Positions 8,687 to 18,324 of a stretch of DNA of 64,000 nucleotides are shown piece after piece; position 1 is the stretch's first letter; every line of letters begins with the position of its first letter. The DNA is from Niallia taxi (GTDB lineage: Bacteria; Bacillota; Bacilli; Bacillales; Cytobacillaceae). The translations under genes were made by a program, and so were the position numbers. The stretch is taken from contig NZ_RZTZ01000001.1 in the NCBI RefSeq assembly GCF_004005475.1, positions 496,001 to 560,000 on the forward strand, given 5' to 3'. The notes below the pieces were generated by a model. That model ran no database searches. It was not told where the DNA came from and saw nothing but the letters and a program-made list of their open reading frames with translations.

Positions 8687-10234
8687 TCATGTTGTCAGTA
8701 TACCGGCAGATTTTTCAAAGCTGCGTACGCAGTTTCTACCATCATTCTTCGCTTCGTACAATGCTATATCAGCTTCATCCATAAGTGATGCGATAAGCTG
8801 CTCACTTTCGTTGTTAGCAATAACAGCACTTGTAACTCCTAAGCTTGCAGTAACATTAATTGCTGCTTCGTCTACCTTTACAGTGTTTTTCTCAACCTCA
8901 TGACGAATTGCTTCTGCAACTTGAACAGCATCTAATTGAGAGGTATTAGGCAGGCAAATAATAAACTCCTCACCACCGTATCTGCCAATAAAATCAGCTG
9001 CTCTAATATGCTGTTTGGCAAATTGGACTACTTGTTTTAGGACAATATCTCCTGCTTTATGACCAAAAGTATCATTTACTCTCTTAAAATGATCAATATC
9101 AAACATAATAATTGCCACTTTATCCAGATCAAACAGCTCGTCTGTTTTCTGCAGAAAAAAGCTACGGGTATATACATTTGTTAAACCATCCACACTGGCG
9201 ATAGCTTTTAACTGTTCCTGCATTAATATTCTTTCGGTAACATCCACAAATGTAATGATTTGGCCGAGATGCTTTTTCCTATGCAAAACGGGAGTAAACT
9301 TGATTTGATAATGAAGTGTCTCCTGCATATAATCTTGTTTTTCTCCTTTTACAACAATATCCAAAAGCGACTCGTTTCCCTTAAGCATTTCCTTTACAGA
9401 TTTGCCGATTGAACGGCTGGTGATTGCTGGAACCATTGTTTGCATGACTGGATTAAAATCAACAATAACATTATTTTGATTTAATACCAAAACCCCTTCT
9501 TCCATGCTGTCAAATACCTTTTCTCTAGCAATCGGAGCAACACTGAACATTTGTAACGATATTATTGCCGCCCCATGAAAAATAAAAGAAACACTCATTG
9601 ATATTGGCCCTAAATCAATGCCGTTAGGACTTAAGCCTGTCAAATAAAAAACACTGCCAAGTACAGGTACAAATAAACCTGCTGTCATTGTCGCAATCTG
9701 CCATTTAAAGCGCCTTGCTTTCCCCTTTCGAAGCTGTGCCAAAAGCAAAATAATGCTGCCTAAAACACATGCATATAAGAAAAAGGAATGGACATAAAAC
9801 CACGGTCCGCCTTCAAGACTTAAGGTAGGAAAAGCCCCAGATGTGTCTACACCCACTGATTTATAATAGAAATGATGAAAATCATTCGTATAGTGAATCA
9901 ATATCGTCAATGACGGAAGGCCGAAGAAAAAGTAGTACAAACGGCGACTCCACTTAACACCCACGTATTCCATGCACATGAATAATGTAAAAACCGGTAT
10001 AAATGGCAATGCAAGATATTCAAGGCGCAGCCATATTTTCATATGCTCTAGTGTCGTGCTTGTCAGCTCGAACACATAAAAAAAGGTAAAGAGCATACAG
10101 CAGAAGGTTCCTAAAATATAGAAAATTCCTCCTGGAGCATTGCGTATACGGTAATAAGCATAAATACATAATAGTGCACTTAGCAGCCCGCCACATATAT
10201 CAATAAAAGCAAACAGGAATAATTCTTGTGACAT
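8687..10234 (-). CDS. Membrane diguanylate cyclase (7TM-PAS-GGDEF)
   Basis: A 515-residue protein that should make c-di-GMP. The N-terminal ~240 residues form about seven membrane helices of the histidine-kinase N-terminal 7TM type; a PAS-like domain follows (MEEGVLVLNQNNVIVDFNP), then a GGDEF domain with active site GGEEF in RYGGEEFIICLP. An RxxD inhibitory site (RAAD) lies five residues before GGEEF, so product feedback is expected. No EAL domain is present. The ATG at 10232-10234 is upstream of an AT-rich gap that also holds the terminator of the chemoreceptor gene. The signal sensed by the 7TM part is unknown. Confidence 0.92.
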   Translation of the reverse strand: MSQELFLFAFIDICGGLLSALLCIYAYYRIRNAPGGIFYILGTFCCMLFTFFYVFELTSTTLEHMKIWLRLEYLALPFIPVFTLFMCMEYVGVKWSRRLYYFFFGLPSLTILIHYTNDFHHFYYKSVGVDTSGAFPTLSLEGGPWFYVHSFFLYACVLGSIILLLAQLRKGKARRFKWQIATMTAGLFVPVLGSVFYLTGLSPNGIDLGPISMSVSFIFHGAAIISLQMFSVAPIAREKVFDSMEEGVLVLNQNNVIVDFNPVMQTMVPAITSRSIGKSVKEMLKGNESLLDIVVKGEKQDYMQETLHYQIKFTPVLHRKKHLGQIITFVDVTERILMQEQLKAIASVDGLTNVYTRSFFLQKTDELFDLDKVAIIMFDIDHFKRVNDTFGHKAGDIVLKQVVQFAKQHIRAADFIGRYGGEEFIICLPNTSQLDAVQVAEAIRHEVEKNTVKVDEAAINVTASLGVTSAVIANNESEQLIASLMDEADIALYEAKNDGRNCVRSFEKSAGILTT

Positions 10235-10322
10235 CTTTAATTCTCCATATTAGATTTTTACCCTCATATTTCTACCTTTTATTATATTCTATTTCCTAAC
10301 AGCAGGGATATAAAAAAATAGA

Positions 10323-10346
10323 CCCCTATTTCTCGTTAAATAGGGG
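10323..10346 (-). terminator. Terminator downstream of the broken chemoreceptor gene
   Basis: The 9-bp stem cccctattt/aaatagggg is followed on the minus strand by a run of T residues (about 10313-10320). Confidence 0.75.
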
Positions 10347-10419
10347 CCATTTACTGATGAACTCAGGCTTTATCCGGTTTTTTACTTTTGCTATAAATAG
10401 CCTTAGAATATATTACCAA

Positions 10420-12399
10420 TTAGACAGTGAATTTACGAATTAGTTCCTGCAGCTCTTCTGACATGCTTGAAAGTGATTTTGCTGATGCTGTAACTTCCTC
10501 AAGGACTGCAATTTGCTCTTCTGTACTTGCTGCAACACTTTCAGAAGCAGCGGTGTTTTCTTTCGCAATATTTGCCAATTCAAAGGAAGTGGAAGTAACT
10601 GACTGCATTTCTCCCGTTACACCTTTAACAATTTGCGAAACTTCTTCCATCTTTGGTGCCATTGTTTTAATTCCTTCAATAATTGCTTGAAATTTAACAA
10701 TTGCTTCTTGCGATACGTCTATCCCTGTCTGAACACTATCTGCTGCCTGTTTCATTTTTTCGACAGTCTGTTCTGTACTTGTCTGGATATCCTTTATCAA
10801 GCCAGTAATTTGTTTAGCAGAAGTTTGCGACTGTTCAGCAAGCTTTCTTACTTCCTCTGCCACAACAGCAAAACCTTTGCCTTGCTCCCCAGCTCTTGCT
10901 GCCTCGATTGCGGCATTTAGTGCTAAAAGGTTTGTTTGCTCAGCGATGCCACTGATCACATTACTAATTTCATTAATTTCCTTCGAACGATTGTTTAATG
11001 ACTTAATCATTTTATCTGATTCATTAACATGTCCAAAGATCGTGTTCATTTGATCAACTGTTTTCTTAACTGACTCTCCCCCTTCTGTTGCATGGTTCGC
11101 TGTCAGTCTAGCTTCCTTATTAACTATTTCAAAGTTCTCATGAATAGTACTGATACCTTGACCTACCTTTTCAATGGCTTTAGCCGTCTTTTCAATACCT
11201 ATTGTCTGCACCTCTGCACCACCTGCGATTTGCTGAATGGATGAGGCAACATGGACAGTTGCTGTTTTTGTTTCTTCAGATGCTGCGGACAGCTCTTCAG
11301 CTGCCGCTGCAACTTGTTCTGTATTTGTGTCTACCTGTGAAATCAGCTCACGCAACGATTCCTTCATATCAGAGAAGGCATTTCCTAGCTCGCCAACCTC
11401 GTCCCTTGAGGTTACTTCTATCGGTTCTGATAAGTTTCCTTTACTGATAATAATGGCACTGTCCTTCAGTTTGTGAATTGGACGGATAATGGAGCGTGTT
11501 ACAAGAACAGCTATTATAATGCCAACGATGATTGCGAGAATTTCAATGATTAATGAAGATTTCACAATGGGTGCTGATGCTGTATCTACTTCGCTTTTAA
11601 ACATTGCTCCTGCAATTTTCCAGCCAGTCAATTTGTTTGTAGTGAAGGTCATGCTTTTCAGTTCACCATCGTAATCATAGTTCAGGTGTCCTTGATTACT
11701 TTCATAAAGCTCTGCCATAAAACTGTCTTTTGCTTCTGTACCAGATTTTTTCGTTGGATGGTATATATATTGTTTTTCCCTGCCAAGAATAAAGGAATAG
11801 CCTTCTTGTCCAATTGTCACTTTTTTTGCTACATCTTTAATAGAATCAACCTTTAAGTTAATTCCGATAATACCAGTTCCATCTGTAAGCTTCTTTGAAA
11901 TAGTAACAACCATTTCCCCTGATGCTGATAAATAGGCATCAGATATAAAAGTATCTGTCGCAGCATCTGCGTTTTTATACCAGTCTCTTTCCCGTGGATC
12001 ATAACCGTCTGGAAGCTTTTTAACAGGATACTGAATCATGTCTCCATTAGGTGTACCAACATAAATGCTGGCAGCCTCTGGATGAAGCGATGCATACTCG
12101 TCAAGTCGCTTTCTTAAATCGGAGTTTTTCTTTACACTGTTTTCATCTATCGAGATATTTTCAGCAAAAAACTCAGCGTCCTATACCTTCGGCTCTACCG
12201 TACTATCTATATACTCGTTCAGCAAATCTACACTTGCTTCTGCAGCATATGTTATTTGGTTTGAAATCGCCTTATTTGCACTTAAATAAGAAACTCCCCC
12301 TATCGTTATTGCTGGTATAATCACCAACAGTAAAAAGGTTAACAGCAGCTTCCTTTTAATCGTCATTTTTATTCTCTTTAACCCCTTTTTTTCCCCCAT
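10420..12399 (-). pseudogene. Methyl-accepting chemotaxis protein (dCache type) interrupted by an in-frame TAG
   Basis: Read as one gene this encodes about 659 residues, the usual size of B. subtilis McpA/McpB-type receptors. Codons 1-72 (12399 to 12184, ATG behind AGGAGACAAC) give the cytoplasmic start, the first membrane helix and the start of the sensor domain. A TAG at 12181-12183 follows. The same frame then continues without another stop: [10 protein letters not shown]..., the Cache motif [11 protein letters not shown], a second membrane helix, HAMP, and a complete signalling domain with the hairpin [28 protein letters not shown]. Internal ATG starts after the TAG would give a protein without its first membrane anchor. 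It is therefore most likely a recent nonsense mutation or a sequencing error. A weak sigma-D-like element (TATA-N15-GTCGATAT, minus strand, about 12441-12467) lies upstream. Confidence 0.8.
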
Positions 12400-12661
12400 G
12401 TTGTCTCCTGCCTTTATCTTTTTATCTCCATCTAATTCCTATATCGACAGGAAAATTGCCTTATATATAAGAAAATATACCTATTATTTTCACAGTAAGT
12501 GGATAATACCCCAAAAATGATGAATCCGGTTTATGATCCAATTTATTGCATACCTTTTAGAAAGACTATATAATCAGCAAAGGATTCTTAATCCCCCCTA
12601 CCCAATCAGGTATGGACTAATGATTTTAAAGAAAGCAAAAATTACTAAAGGAGCGCTTTAT

Positions 12662-13867
12662 TTGAGTCAAGCAATTATGAATGATGCAAGTCACAAACGA
12701 AATTATCCCTTTATAACGTTTATTCTTTTCTGGTGTGGACTCACCCTCTTGACGAGCATGTATATCACCATTCCTCTTACCTCTGTCTTCTCAGAAGAAT
12801 TTCAGATTACTTTGGACCAAACATCCTGGATAGGCAGTTCGTTTTCATTATGCTATGCACTTGGCTGCTTGCTTTACGGACCTATTTCCGATAAATACGG
12901 GCGAAAAGTATTAATGGTTACTAGTATCAGCGTCTTAACTGTCGTGACATTTATGATTGGGTTTGTTCATTCCTATCATGCTCTCGTATTTTTGAGAGCG
13001 GTACAAGGGCTAGTTGCAGCTGCTTTTGCGCCAATTTCTCTTGTGTATGCAGGTGAAATGTTTCCGCCAAATAAAAGGGTAACAGTTGTTGGTTTTATCA
13101 GCACAGGACTTCTTATGGCCGGAATAATCGGCCAGATTTTCAGTGGGCTTATTAATCAGCTACTCGGCTGGAATGCCATCTTTTTCATTTTAGGAATTGT
13201 CTATTTATTTTCAGCGGTCCTTGTTATTATCGCTTTGCCGAAAGAGGATTTACCAAAATCAAATGAGCATATTTGGAGTAAATTCAAGCAAATTAAACTA
13301 TTATTTCATCAACCGCAGCTGCTTCTTTGCTTTGCTGTCACATTTATGCTGCTGTTCACATTAGTCGGAATGTATACCATTTTGGGGAGCTATTTATCTT
13401 CACCGAAATTTGGATTAACGAGTGATCAAATTCTGTATGTTCGTGCAGTTGGGATTATCGGGATGGTTGTTGCTTTTTTTGTTGGTTCTATCTCGAAACG
13501 ATTCGGGGCATTAACAGTGATGCGGGCTGGTCTTTTTCTATCTGTTGTCGGATTATTCCTGTTAGGCTTCAGTACTTCTCTAACAGCCGTGGTTATCTTA
13601 AGTGTCATTTTTGTAGCAGGGATTGCGGTTGTTTCGCCTGTAATCATCTCGCTCATCAGTCAAAAGGGTGGGAATGCTAGAGGTACGGCGATTTCCTTCA
13701 ATGCTTTCGTCCTGTTTCTTGGGGCGAGTGCAGGTCCAATCGTAGCGGTACAGCTGCTAAAAACAGGAATGCTGACATTGTCATTCATTATTTTAAGTGT
13801 TTGTCTGTTGATCGGTCTTGGAGTATCTTTCTTCCTTCGTTCTGCTGCACCAGCACAGGGTAGATAA
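12662..13867 (+). CDS. MFS transporter (drug/H+ antiporter type)
   Basis: About 401 residues with 12 predicted membrane helices. Motif A is clear as GPISDKYGRKVLM after the second helix, and the Arg-rich FLRAVQGLVAAAFAPISLVYAGEMF region matches drug-efflux MFS proteins. The frame is open further upstream, but the TTG at 12662 is preferred because AAAGGAG precedes it at proper spacing; an ATG at 12677 is the alternative. It is divergent from the chemoreceptor. The stop is followed after 3 nt by a repeat element whose first hairpin can terminate transcription. The substrate is unknown. Confidence 0.85.
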   Translation: MSQAIMNDASHKRNYPFITFILFWCGLTLLTSMYITIPLTSVFSEEFQITLDQTSWIGSSFSLCYALGCLLYGPISDKYGRKVLMVTSISVLTVVTFMIGFVHSYHALVFLRAVQGLVAAAFAPISLVYAGEMFPPNKRVTVVGFISTGLLMAGIIGQIFSGLINQLLGWNAIFFILGIVYLFSAVLVIIALPKEDLPKSNEHIWSKFKQIKLLFHQPQLLLCFAVTFMLLFTLVGMYTILGSYLSSPKFGLTSDQILYVRAVGIIGMVVAFFVGSISKRFGALTVMRAGLFLSVVGLFLLGFSTSLTAVVILSVIFVAGIAVVSPVIISLISQKGGNARGTAISFNAFVLFLGASAGPIVAVQLLKTGMLTLSFIILSVCLLIGLGVSFFLRSAAPAQGR

Positions 13868-13870
13868 TGA

Positions 13871-14180
13871 AAAAAGAGGCTAAGACATAAGTATTAAAGT
13901 CTATTTCAAAACCAAACTATTTAATTGTTTATTGATTAATCGTTTGGTTTTTTATGGTTTTTCAGTTTTAAAAAAATAATTAAAAATCTTAGTGGAATGG
14001 AACGGAGGCCACTCGACTACTAGAGGAGGCCTCCATACCTCCCCGCGGAAAGCGAGTGGGTGAAGTGTAATGAAACGAACTAATTATAAAACTTCTCTCT
14101 ATTTTATAATGGCATGCTATATTGTCTCAAAGTTAGATAACATTATTCGTGTTTAGATTGGTATTTTTGTTTTGTCCATC
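13871..14180 (+). repeat. MITE-like structured repeat, copy 1 (internally deleted)
   Basis: A roughly 310-bp noncoding element related to the one at 24538-24894 in opposite orientation. It starts with AAAAAGAGGCTAAGACATAAG and contains the CACTCG...CCGCGGAAAGCGAGTG core. It ends with a decayed form of the far terminus (ATTATTCGTGTTTAGA...TTTTGTTTTGTC). The GC-rich core seen in copy 2 (CTGCGGG...CCCGCAGG) is missing here. It fills the whole gap between the MFS stop and the asparaginase stop. Boundaries are approximate at the right. Confidence 0.75.
13908..13953 (+). terminator. Terminator-like hairpin inside repeat copy 1
   Basis: The stem aaaaccaaac/gtttggtttt is followed by T residues, 40 nt after the MFS stop. 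The equivalent hairpin in copy 2 has a paired G-C where this one has A-T. Confidence 0.65.
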
Positions 14181-14185
14181 CCACT

Positions 14186-15208
14186 TTACTTATTTTCATC
14201 TGACCGTTTTGTAAGCAAAAAATTGGCTTTTACAGCGCCAATCTTTTCCTTCCTTGCATTATTTACAGGCGCTTCTGCATATTTAGAAAGCTGTTGATAA
14301 ATTTGGTCGCTTCCAACGCCCAGCTGTTTGAGCACCTCGATTGTGGCGACACTAACTGCTCTTGTGCCTCCATCCTCGACCTTAATGGCAATTCCAATCC
14401 CCTGCTCTGTCAAACCGAGGCATTGAACGGCTTCTGCTCCTGCTTTCGAGACAATCTGTGATCTAAATGCCTTCATTAAATCTGTATCAAATCTGTTTGT
14501 CCCGCCAACCATTTCTGGATGTGTAATCATAGCATCCCGTATTCTTGCGAGTATTGCAGACCTTTGCTCATTCACTTGATTATCTGGCTTAGCAAGCCGT
14601 GCATATCCAAGTGCAGCATTTATTAATGGAATTTGATGAACAGGTACACCGCAGCCATCGACACTTAATTGAATATTATCCTTTGGAAAAGAGCATATCT
14701 CCGCAATAGCTGTTAGTATGCGTTGCTGCACTGGATGATGAACTTCACGATAGGAGCTGATTTTCTCCTGCATATGGACAGCTGTTGTCAGCATGCCCGA
14801 ATGCTTTCCAGAACAATTGCTGTATACAGGTGTTACATCCTTACCTGCTCTTAACATTTTTTTATAGCCTTCCATATTCCAAGGTGTATGTGTGCCGCAT
14901 TGAAGTGCCTCTTCCTTTAAATCGAGCTTGTCCAATATATTCAAAACCGTATTTCGATGATAATTCTCTCCACTGTGTGAAGCACAGCTAAGTGCAAGTG
15001 CGCTTGCGTCAAAAGCAAAGTGGTCTGCAGCACCTGTTTCCACTAGCGGAACAGCCTGAAATGGCTTCATGGACGAACGCGGAAATGTCATCCTGTAAGG
15101 ATCTCCATACGAATACAGCAATTCCCCCTCTGTATTGACAACGGCAATATGGACATAATGCGAGCTTTCCACATGGCTTCCCCTATAAACTAAAATCGGT
15201 TTTTCCAT
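14186..15208 (-). CDS. L-asparaginase II family protein (PF06089 type)
   Basis: About 340 residues of the asparaginase II family found in rhizobia and bacilli, which is unrelated to the classic AnsA/AnsB fold. Recognisable parts are the start ILVYRGSHVESSHYVHIAVV, the motif RSSMKPFQAVPLVETGA, ALSCASHSGENYH, NCSGKHSGML and SVDGCGVPVHQIPL. The family converts asparagine to aspartate and ammonia. The ATG at 15208 is chosen over a TTG two codons earlier because AGGGG lies about 9 nt upstream of it. It has no signal peptide, so it is cytosolic. It is monocistronic, and repeat copy 1 abuts its 3' end. Confidence 0.85.
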   Translation of the reverse strand: MEKPILVYRGSHVESSHYVHIAVVNTEGELLYSYGDPYRMTFPRSSMKPFQAVPLVETGAADHFAFDASALALSCASHSGENYHRNTVLNILDKLDLKEEALQCGTHTPWNMEGYKKMLRAGKDVTPVYSNCSGKHSGMLTTAVHMQEKISSYREVHHPVQQRILTAIAEICSFPKDNIQLSVDGCGVPVHQIPLINAALGYARLAKPDNQVNEQRSAILARIRDAMITHPEMVGGTNRFDTDLMKAFRSQIVSKAGAEAVQCLGLTEQGIGIAIKVEDGGTRAVSVATIEVLKQLGVGSDQIYQQLSKYAEAPVNNARKEKIGAVKANFLLTKRSDENK

Positions 15209-15394
15209 CCCCAAACACCCCTAATCCACTGTAATTTACACTAAATTTTAATATAAACCAGAACTCTTGTCGAAATATTTTAAAAAATAACTACAATTCA
15301 CTGCTAAAATAATTAGAGGGATAATTTCACGTATCATTGAAAGACTAAAAAAGCCACTTAAAAAACGGCACTACTCAATTTAGGAGGGATTTTC

Positions 15395-15520
15395 TTGGCG
15401 ATACTTGTAACTATTATTTACACTTTGATTAGACTGCGTACGAGATTAGATTATTTCTTGAACCATTCTGCTTATAAGCTAAACGGTCTTCTTAAGCTGT
15501 TTGCAGTTCCAAGTGTCTAA
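15395..15520 (+). CDS. Small ORF of 41 codons, unknown function
   Basis: TTG at 15395 lies 7 nt after a near-perfect AGGAGGG ribosome site and opens a 41-codon frame (start MAILVTIIYTLIRLRTRLDY). The first 14 residues are hydrophobic, followed by a basic patch RLRTRLDY and a hydrophobic end LLKLFAVPSV, so it could be an amphipathic or membrane-associated peptide. It sits alone between the asparaginase promoter side and the thrZ terminator. I do not recognise a family. The ribosome site is the main evidence; conservation in relatives would decide it. Confidence 0.5.
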   Translation: MAILVTIIYTLIRLRTRLDYFLNHSAYKLNGLLKLFAVPSV

Positions 15521-15543
15521 AGTTATCTCTGCCTAAAAAAAGC

Positions 15544-15583
15544 ACTGTCATACTGGTCGAGTTGTCTTGGCTAGTATGACAGT
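15544..15583 (-). terminator. Terminator of thrZ (shared with the small ORF)
   Basis: The 11-bp stem actgtcatact/agtatgacagt has an 18-nt loop. On the minus strand it is followed by seven T residues, just past the thrZ stop; on the plus strand only a weak T run follows. Confidence 0.8.
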
Positions 15584-15600
15584 ATTTTCCATTCACTAAT

Positions 15601-17523
15601 TTATGCTAAGCTTCGATTATTCACTTTATTGCCGATAAATTTAAGAAATTCCTTTACCGACAGCTCTTCGCTTTCGTTTTCCCCGAACCTCCGAACATTC
15701 ACAGTAGCTTCTTTTAATTCCTGATCCCCCAAAACGATAATATAAGGAATTTTCTCAAGCTGTGCCTCTCTTATTTTATAGCCCAGCTTTTCCTGACGTT
15801 TATCTACTTCCACACGAATTCCCGCTTCCTTTAATGCGGATTGGACTTCGAGGCAATAATCCAGATGAACATGTGAGACTGGAATAATCTCTACTTGGAC
15901 AGGTGCAAGCCAGACCGGAAAAGCACCCCCAAAATGCTCGATCAGAATGGCGAAAAACCGGTCAAGGCTTCCCATAACAGCTCTGTGAATAACTACTGGC
16001 CGAACCTTTTCATTTTGTTCATTTATATAAGACAAATCAAACTTTTCTGGCATTTGAAAATCAAGCTGAATTGTTGCACATTGATGACTCCTATTTAAGG
16101 CATCCTTAATATGAAAGTCAATTTTCGGCCCATAAAACGCACCGTCTCCTGCATTTACAGAATAGTTAATGTTCATACTATCCAATACTTGCTGCAGTGC
16201 TAACTCAGAGGCTTCCCAAAGACTATCGTCCCCTAATGAATCCTCTGGTCTTGTTGATAGCTCCACCTTATAATCAAAGCCGAATGTGCTGTATACTTGA
16301 TCAATCTGTGCAAACACATTTACTATCTCCTCCTGAATTTGATCCTCTCGAACAAATAGATGGGCATCATCCTGACAGAATGTGCGGACCCTAAGCATCC
16401 CATTTAAGGCACCGCTATATTCATGTCGATGGACTTGACCGAACTCTGCAAGGCGGATTGGCAAATCTCTGTATGAATAGAGATTATTTTTGAATATCAG
16501 CATATGGCCAGGACAGTTCATTGGCTTTAATGCGAATGATTGCTCATCAACATGGGAGAAATACATATTATCCTTATAATGATCCCAGTGACCAGATTGC
16601 TCCCAAAGTCTTTGATTCATCATGAAAGGTGTACGTACCTCCTCATAACCTGATCGCTCTTGTAACTCGCGCGAAAACTTTTCCAGTTCATTGCGGATTA
16701 TCTGGCCCTTTGGCAAATAAAACGGCATGCCAGGAGCTTCCTCTGAAAACATAAATAAGCCTAACTGCTTTCCAAGCTTGCGATGATTTCTTTTAGCTGC
16801 TTCCTCTAAAAAATGTAAATAATCTTCTAAAGCCTGTTTAGTAGGAAAAGCTGTTCCATATATACGCTGTAGTGATTCATTTTCGCTGTCTCCCTTCCAA
16901 TAAGCCCCTGAAACATTCGTTAAAGCAAATGCCTTCAACATGCCTGTTCTCGGAAGATGGGGGCCGCGGCAAAGATCGATAAATTCACCTTGCTCATAGA
17001 TAGATATCTTCTCATCCTTAATTGCCTGCAGCAGCTCAAGCTTATATGGCTCCTCTCTTTCCTTCCAAATCCTTTCACCTTCTTCAAAAGACACCTCTAT
17101 GCGGTTAATAGGCAAATCCTCCTTGATGATATTTGCCATTTCTTTTTCAATCATCGGTAAATCAGAAATGGATATAGATTTTTCACTTTTCACATCATAA
17201 TAGAAACCATTTTCAATCACTGGACCTATGGCTAATTGGACGTTAGGATAAAGCCTTTTTAGTGCTTGTGCCATAACATGTGCTGCAGTATGGCGCAAAA
17301 CAGTCAGCCCAACCTGTGAATCAATTGTGACGACTGAAAGCTGTGCATCCTCCTCTAAGCAAGTGTCTAAATCAGACAGTTTGCCATTAATAATGGCAGC
17401 TACTCCCTTTTTACGCAGGCTTGCACTTATGTCACCAGCAATAAACTTTGCAGTACAGCCCCTTTGATATTCCTTGCTCTTCCCATCCGGTAATGCTACG
17501 TTAATAGATTTTTCCTGATTCAT
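15601..17523 (-). CDS. thrZ: Threonyl-tRNA synthetase, ThrZ type
   Basis: About 640 residues with all ThrRS parts: an N-terminal TGS domain (INVALPDGKSKEYQRG), the editing/second additional domain with HTAAHVMAQAL (HxxxH), the class II core with motif 2 (RLAEFGQVHRHEYSGALNGMLRVRTFCQDDAH) and motif 3, and a C-terminal anticodon domain. The segment VEIIPVSHVHLDYC and the triple T-box leader fit B. subtilis ThrZ, the secondary starvation-induced enzyme, better than ThrS. ATG at 17523 is preferred over a TTG two codons earlier from spacing to TAGGAG. It charges tRNA-Thr. Expression should rise when uncharged tRNA-Thr accumulates. Confidence 0.93.
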   Translation of the reverse strand: MNQEKSINVALPDGKSKEYQRGCTAKFIAGDISASLRKKGVAAIINGKLSDLDTCLEEDAQLSVVTIDSQVGLTVLRHTAAHVMAQALKRLYPNVQLAIGPVIENGFYYDVKSEKSISISDLPMIEKEMANIIKEDLPINRIEVSFEEGERIWKEREEPYKLELLQAIKDEKISIYEQGEFIDLCRGPHLPRTGMLKAFALTNVSGAYWKGDSENESLQRIYGTAFPTKQALEDYLHFLEEAAKRNHRKLGKQLGLFMFSEEAPGMPFYLPKGQIIRNELEKFSRELQERSGYEEVRTPFMMNQRLWEQSGHWDHYKDNMYFSHVDEQSFALKPMNCPGHMLIFKNNLYSYRDLPIRLAEFGQVHRHEYSGALNGMLRVRTFCQDDAHLFVREDQIQEEIVNVFAQIDQVYSTFGFDYKVELSTRPEDSLGDDSLWEASELALQQVLDSMNINYSVNAGDGAFYGPKIDFHIKDALNRSHQCATIQLDFQMPEKFDLSYINEQNEKVRPVVIHRAVMGSLDRFFAILIEHFGGAFPVWLAPVQVEIIPVSHVHLDYCLEVQSALKEAGIRVEVDKRQEKLGYKIREAQLEKIPYIIVLGDQELKEATVNVRRFGENESEELSVKEFLKFIGNKVNNRSLA

Positions 17524-17550
17524 TAACAATCAACTCCTAAAAAAATATAT

Positions 17551-17788
17551 AAAAAAGCACACTCATCCCTATATAAGGGACGAGTGTGCTTATTACCCGT
17601 GGTTCCACCCAACTTCCCGCAAAGTTTCCTGCGGCTTTGGAGCTTTAACGCAGCTAACGATGCCCTTTCTAAGGCATTGCTCCAAGGTGGTAAATTATTT
17701 TCCTAAGCCGGGAAGATTTCAGCTTCACTTCCCTCTCTGCAGACCGTAAAAATAATTCATGTCCTTGTCATTGCATGTTTATATAAAT
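17551..17788 (-). promoter_or_regulatory. T-box riboswitch A (proximal to thrZ)
   Basis: On the minus strand this unit ends with the T-box (GGGTGGAACCACGG, plus positions 17597-17610) and a 14-bp-class terminator stem at 17556-17590 followed by T residues. The upstream half holds AGAGAGGGAAGTG, and ACC (Thr) codon candidates occur in TTTACCACC. The UGGA of the T-box implies a U discriminator base on the matching tRNA. Confidence 0.9.
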
Positions 17789-18025
17789 AAAAAAGCACAC
17801 TCATCCCTATATAAGGGACGAGTGTGCTTATACCCGTGGTTCCACCCAACTTCCCGCAAAGTTTCCTGCGGCTTTGGAGCTTTAACGCAGCTAACGACAC
17901 CTTTTCAAAGGCATTGCTCCAAGGTGGTAAATTATTTTCCTAAGCCGGGAAGATTTCAGCTTCACTTCCCTCTCTGCAGACCGTAAAAATAATTCATGTC
18001 CTTGTCATTGCATGTTTATATAAAT
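17789..18025 (-). promoter_or_regulatory. T-box riboswitch B (middle)
   Basis: Second full copy, 237 bp, differing from its neighbours only at a few positions, mostly in one internal stem. The T-box lies at 17834-17848 and the terminator stem at 17794-17828. Confidence 0.9.
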
Positions 18026-18258
18026 AAAAAAGCACACTCATCCCTATATAAGGGACGAGTGTGCTTATACCCGTGGTTCCACCCAGCTTCCCGCAAAGTT
18101 TCCTGCGGCTTTGGAGCTTTAACGCAGCTAACGATGCCCTTTCTAAGGCATTGCTCCAAGGTGGTAAATCATTTTCCTAAAGCCGGGAAGATTTCAGCTT
18201 CACTTCCCTCTCTGCAGACCGTAAAAATAATTCATGTCCTTGTCATCGCTTTTTATTA
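18026..18258 (-). promoter_or_regulatory. T-box riboswitch C (first transcribed)
   Basis: Third copy, directly downstream of the promoter at 18265-18293. The T-box lies at 18071-18085 and the terminator stem at 18031-18065. The three units in series give three chances to terminate before thrZ. Confidence 0.9.
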
Positions 18259-18264
18259 TCCATT

Positions 18265-18293
18265 ATATTACAACGGTTCATTAAACTTTGCAA
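18265..18293 (-). promoter_or_regulatory. Sigma-A promoter of the thrZ leader
   Basis: On the minus strand TTGCAA (18288-18293), a 17-nt spacer and TATA-like TAATAT (18265-18270) place the start near 18258, exactly at the beginning of the first T-box unit. Confidence 0.75.
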
Positions 18294-18324
18294 TAGTATT
18301 TTTATTTTTACCGAAAAAATCGCT

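Noticed and set aside
17551-18258. Regular ~237-bp repeats that could be taken for a CRISPR or satellite array; also ATG frames of 75 and 111 codons on the plus strand inside them
   Set aside because: Each unit contains a T-box and a terminator on the strand of thrZ, so they are riboswitches. The frames are by-products of the repeats and lack ribosome sites.
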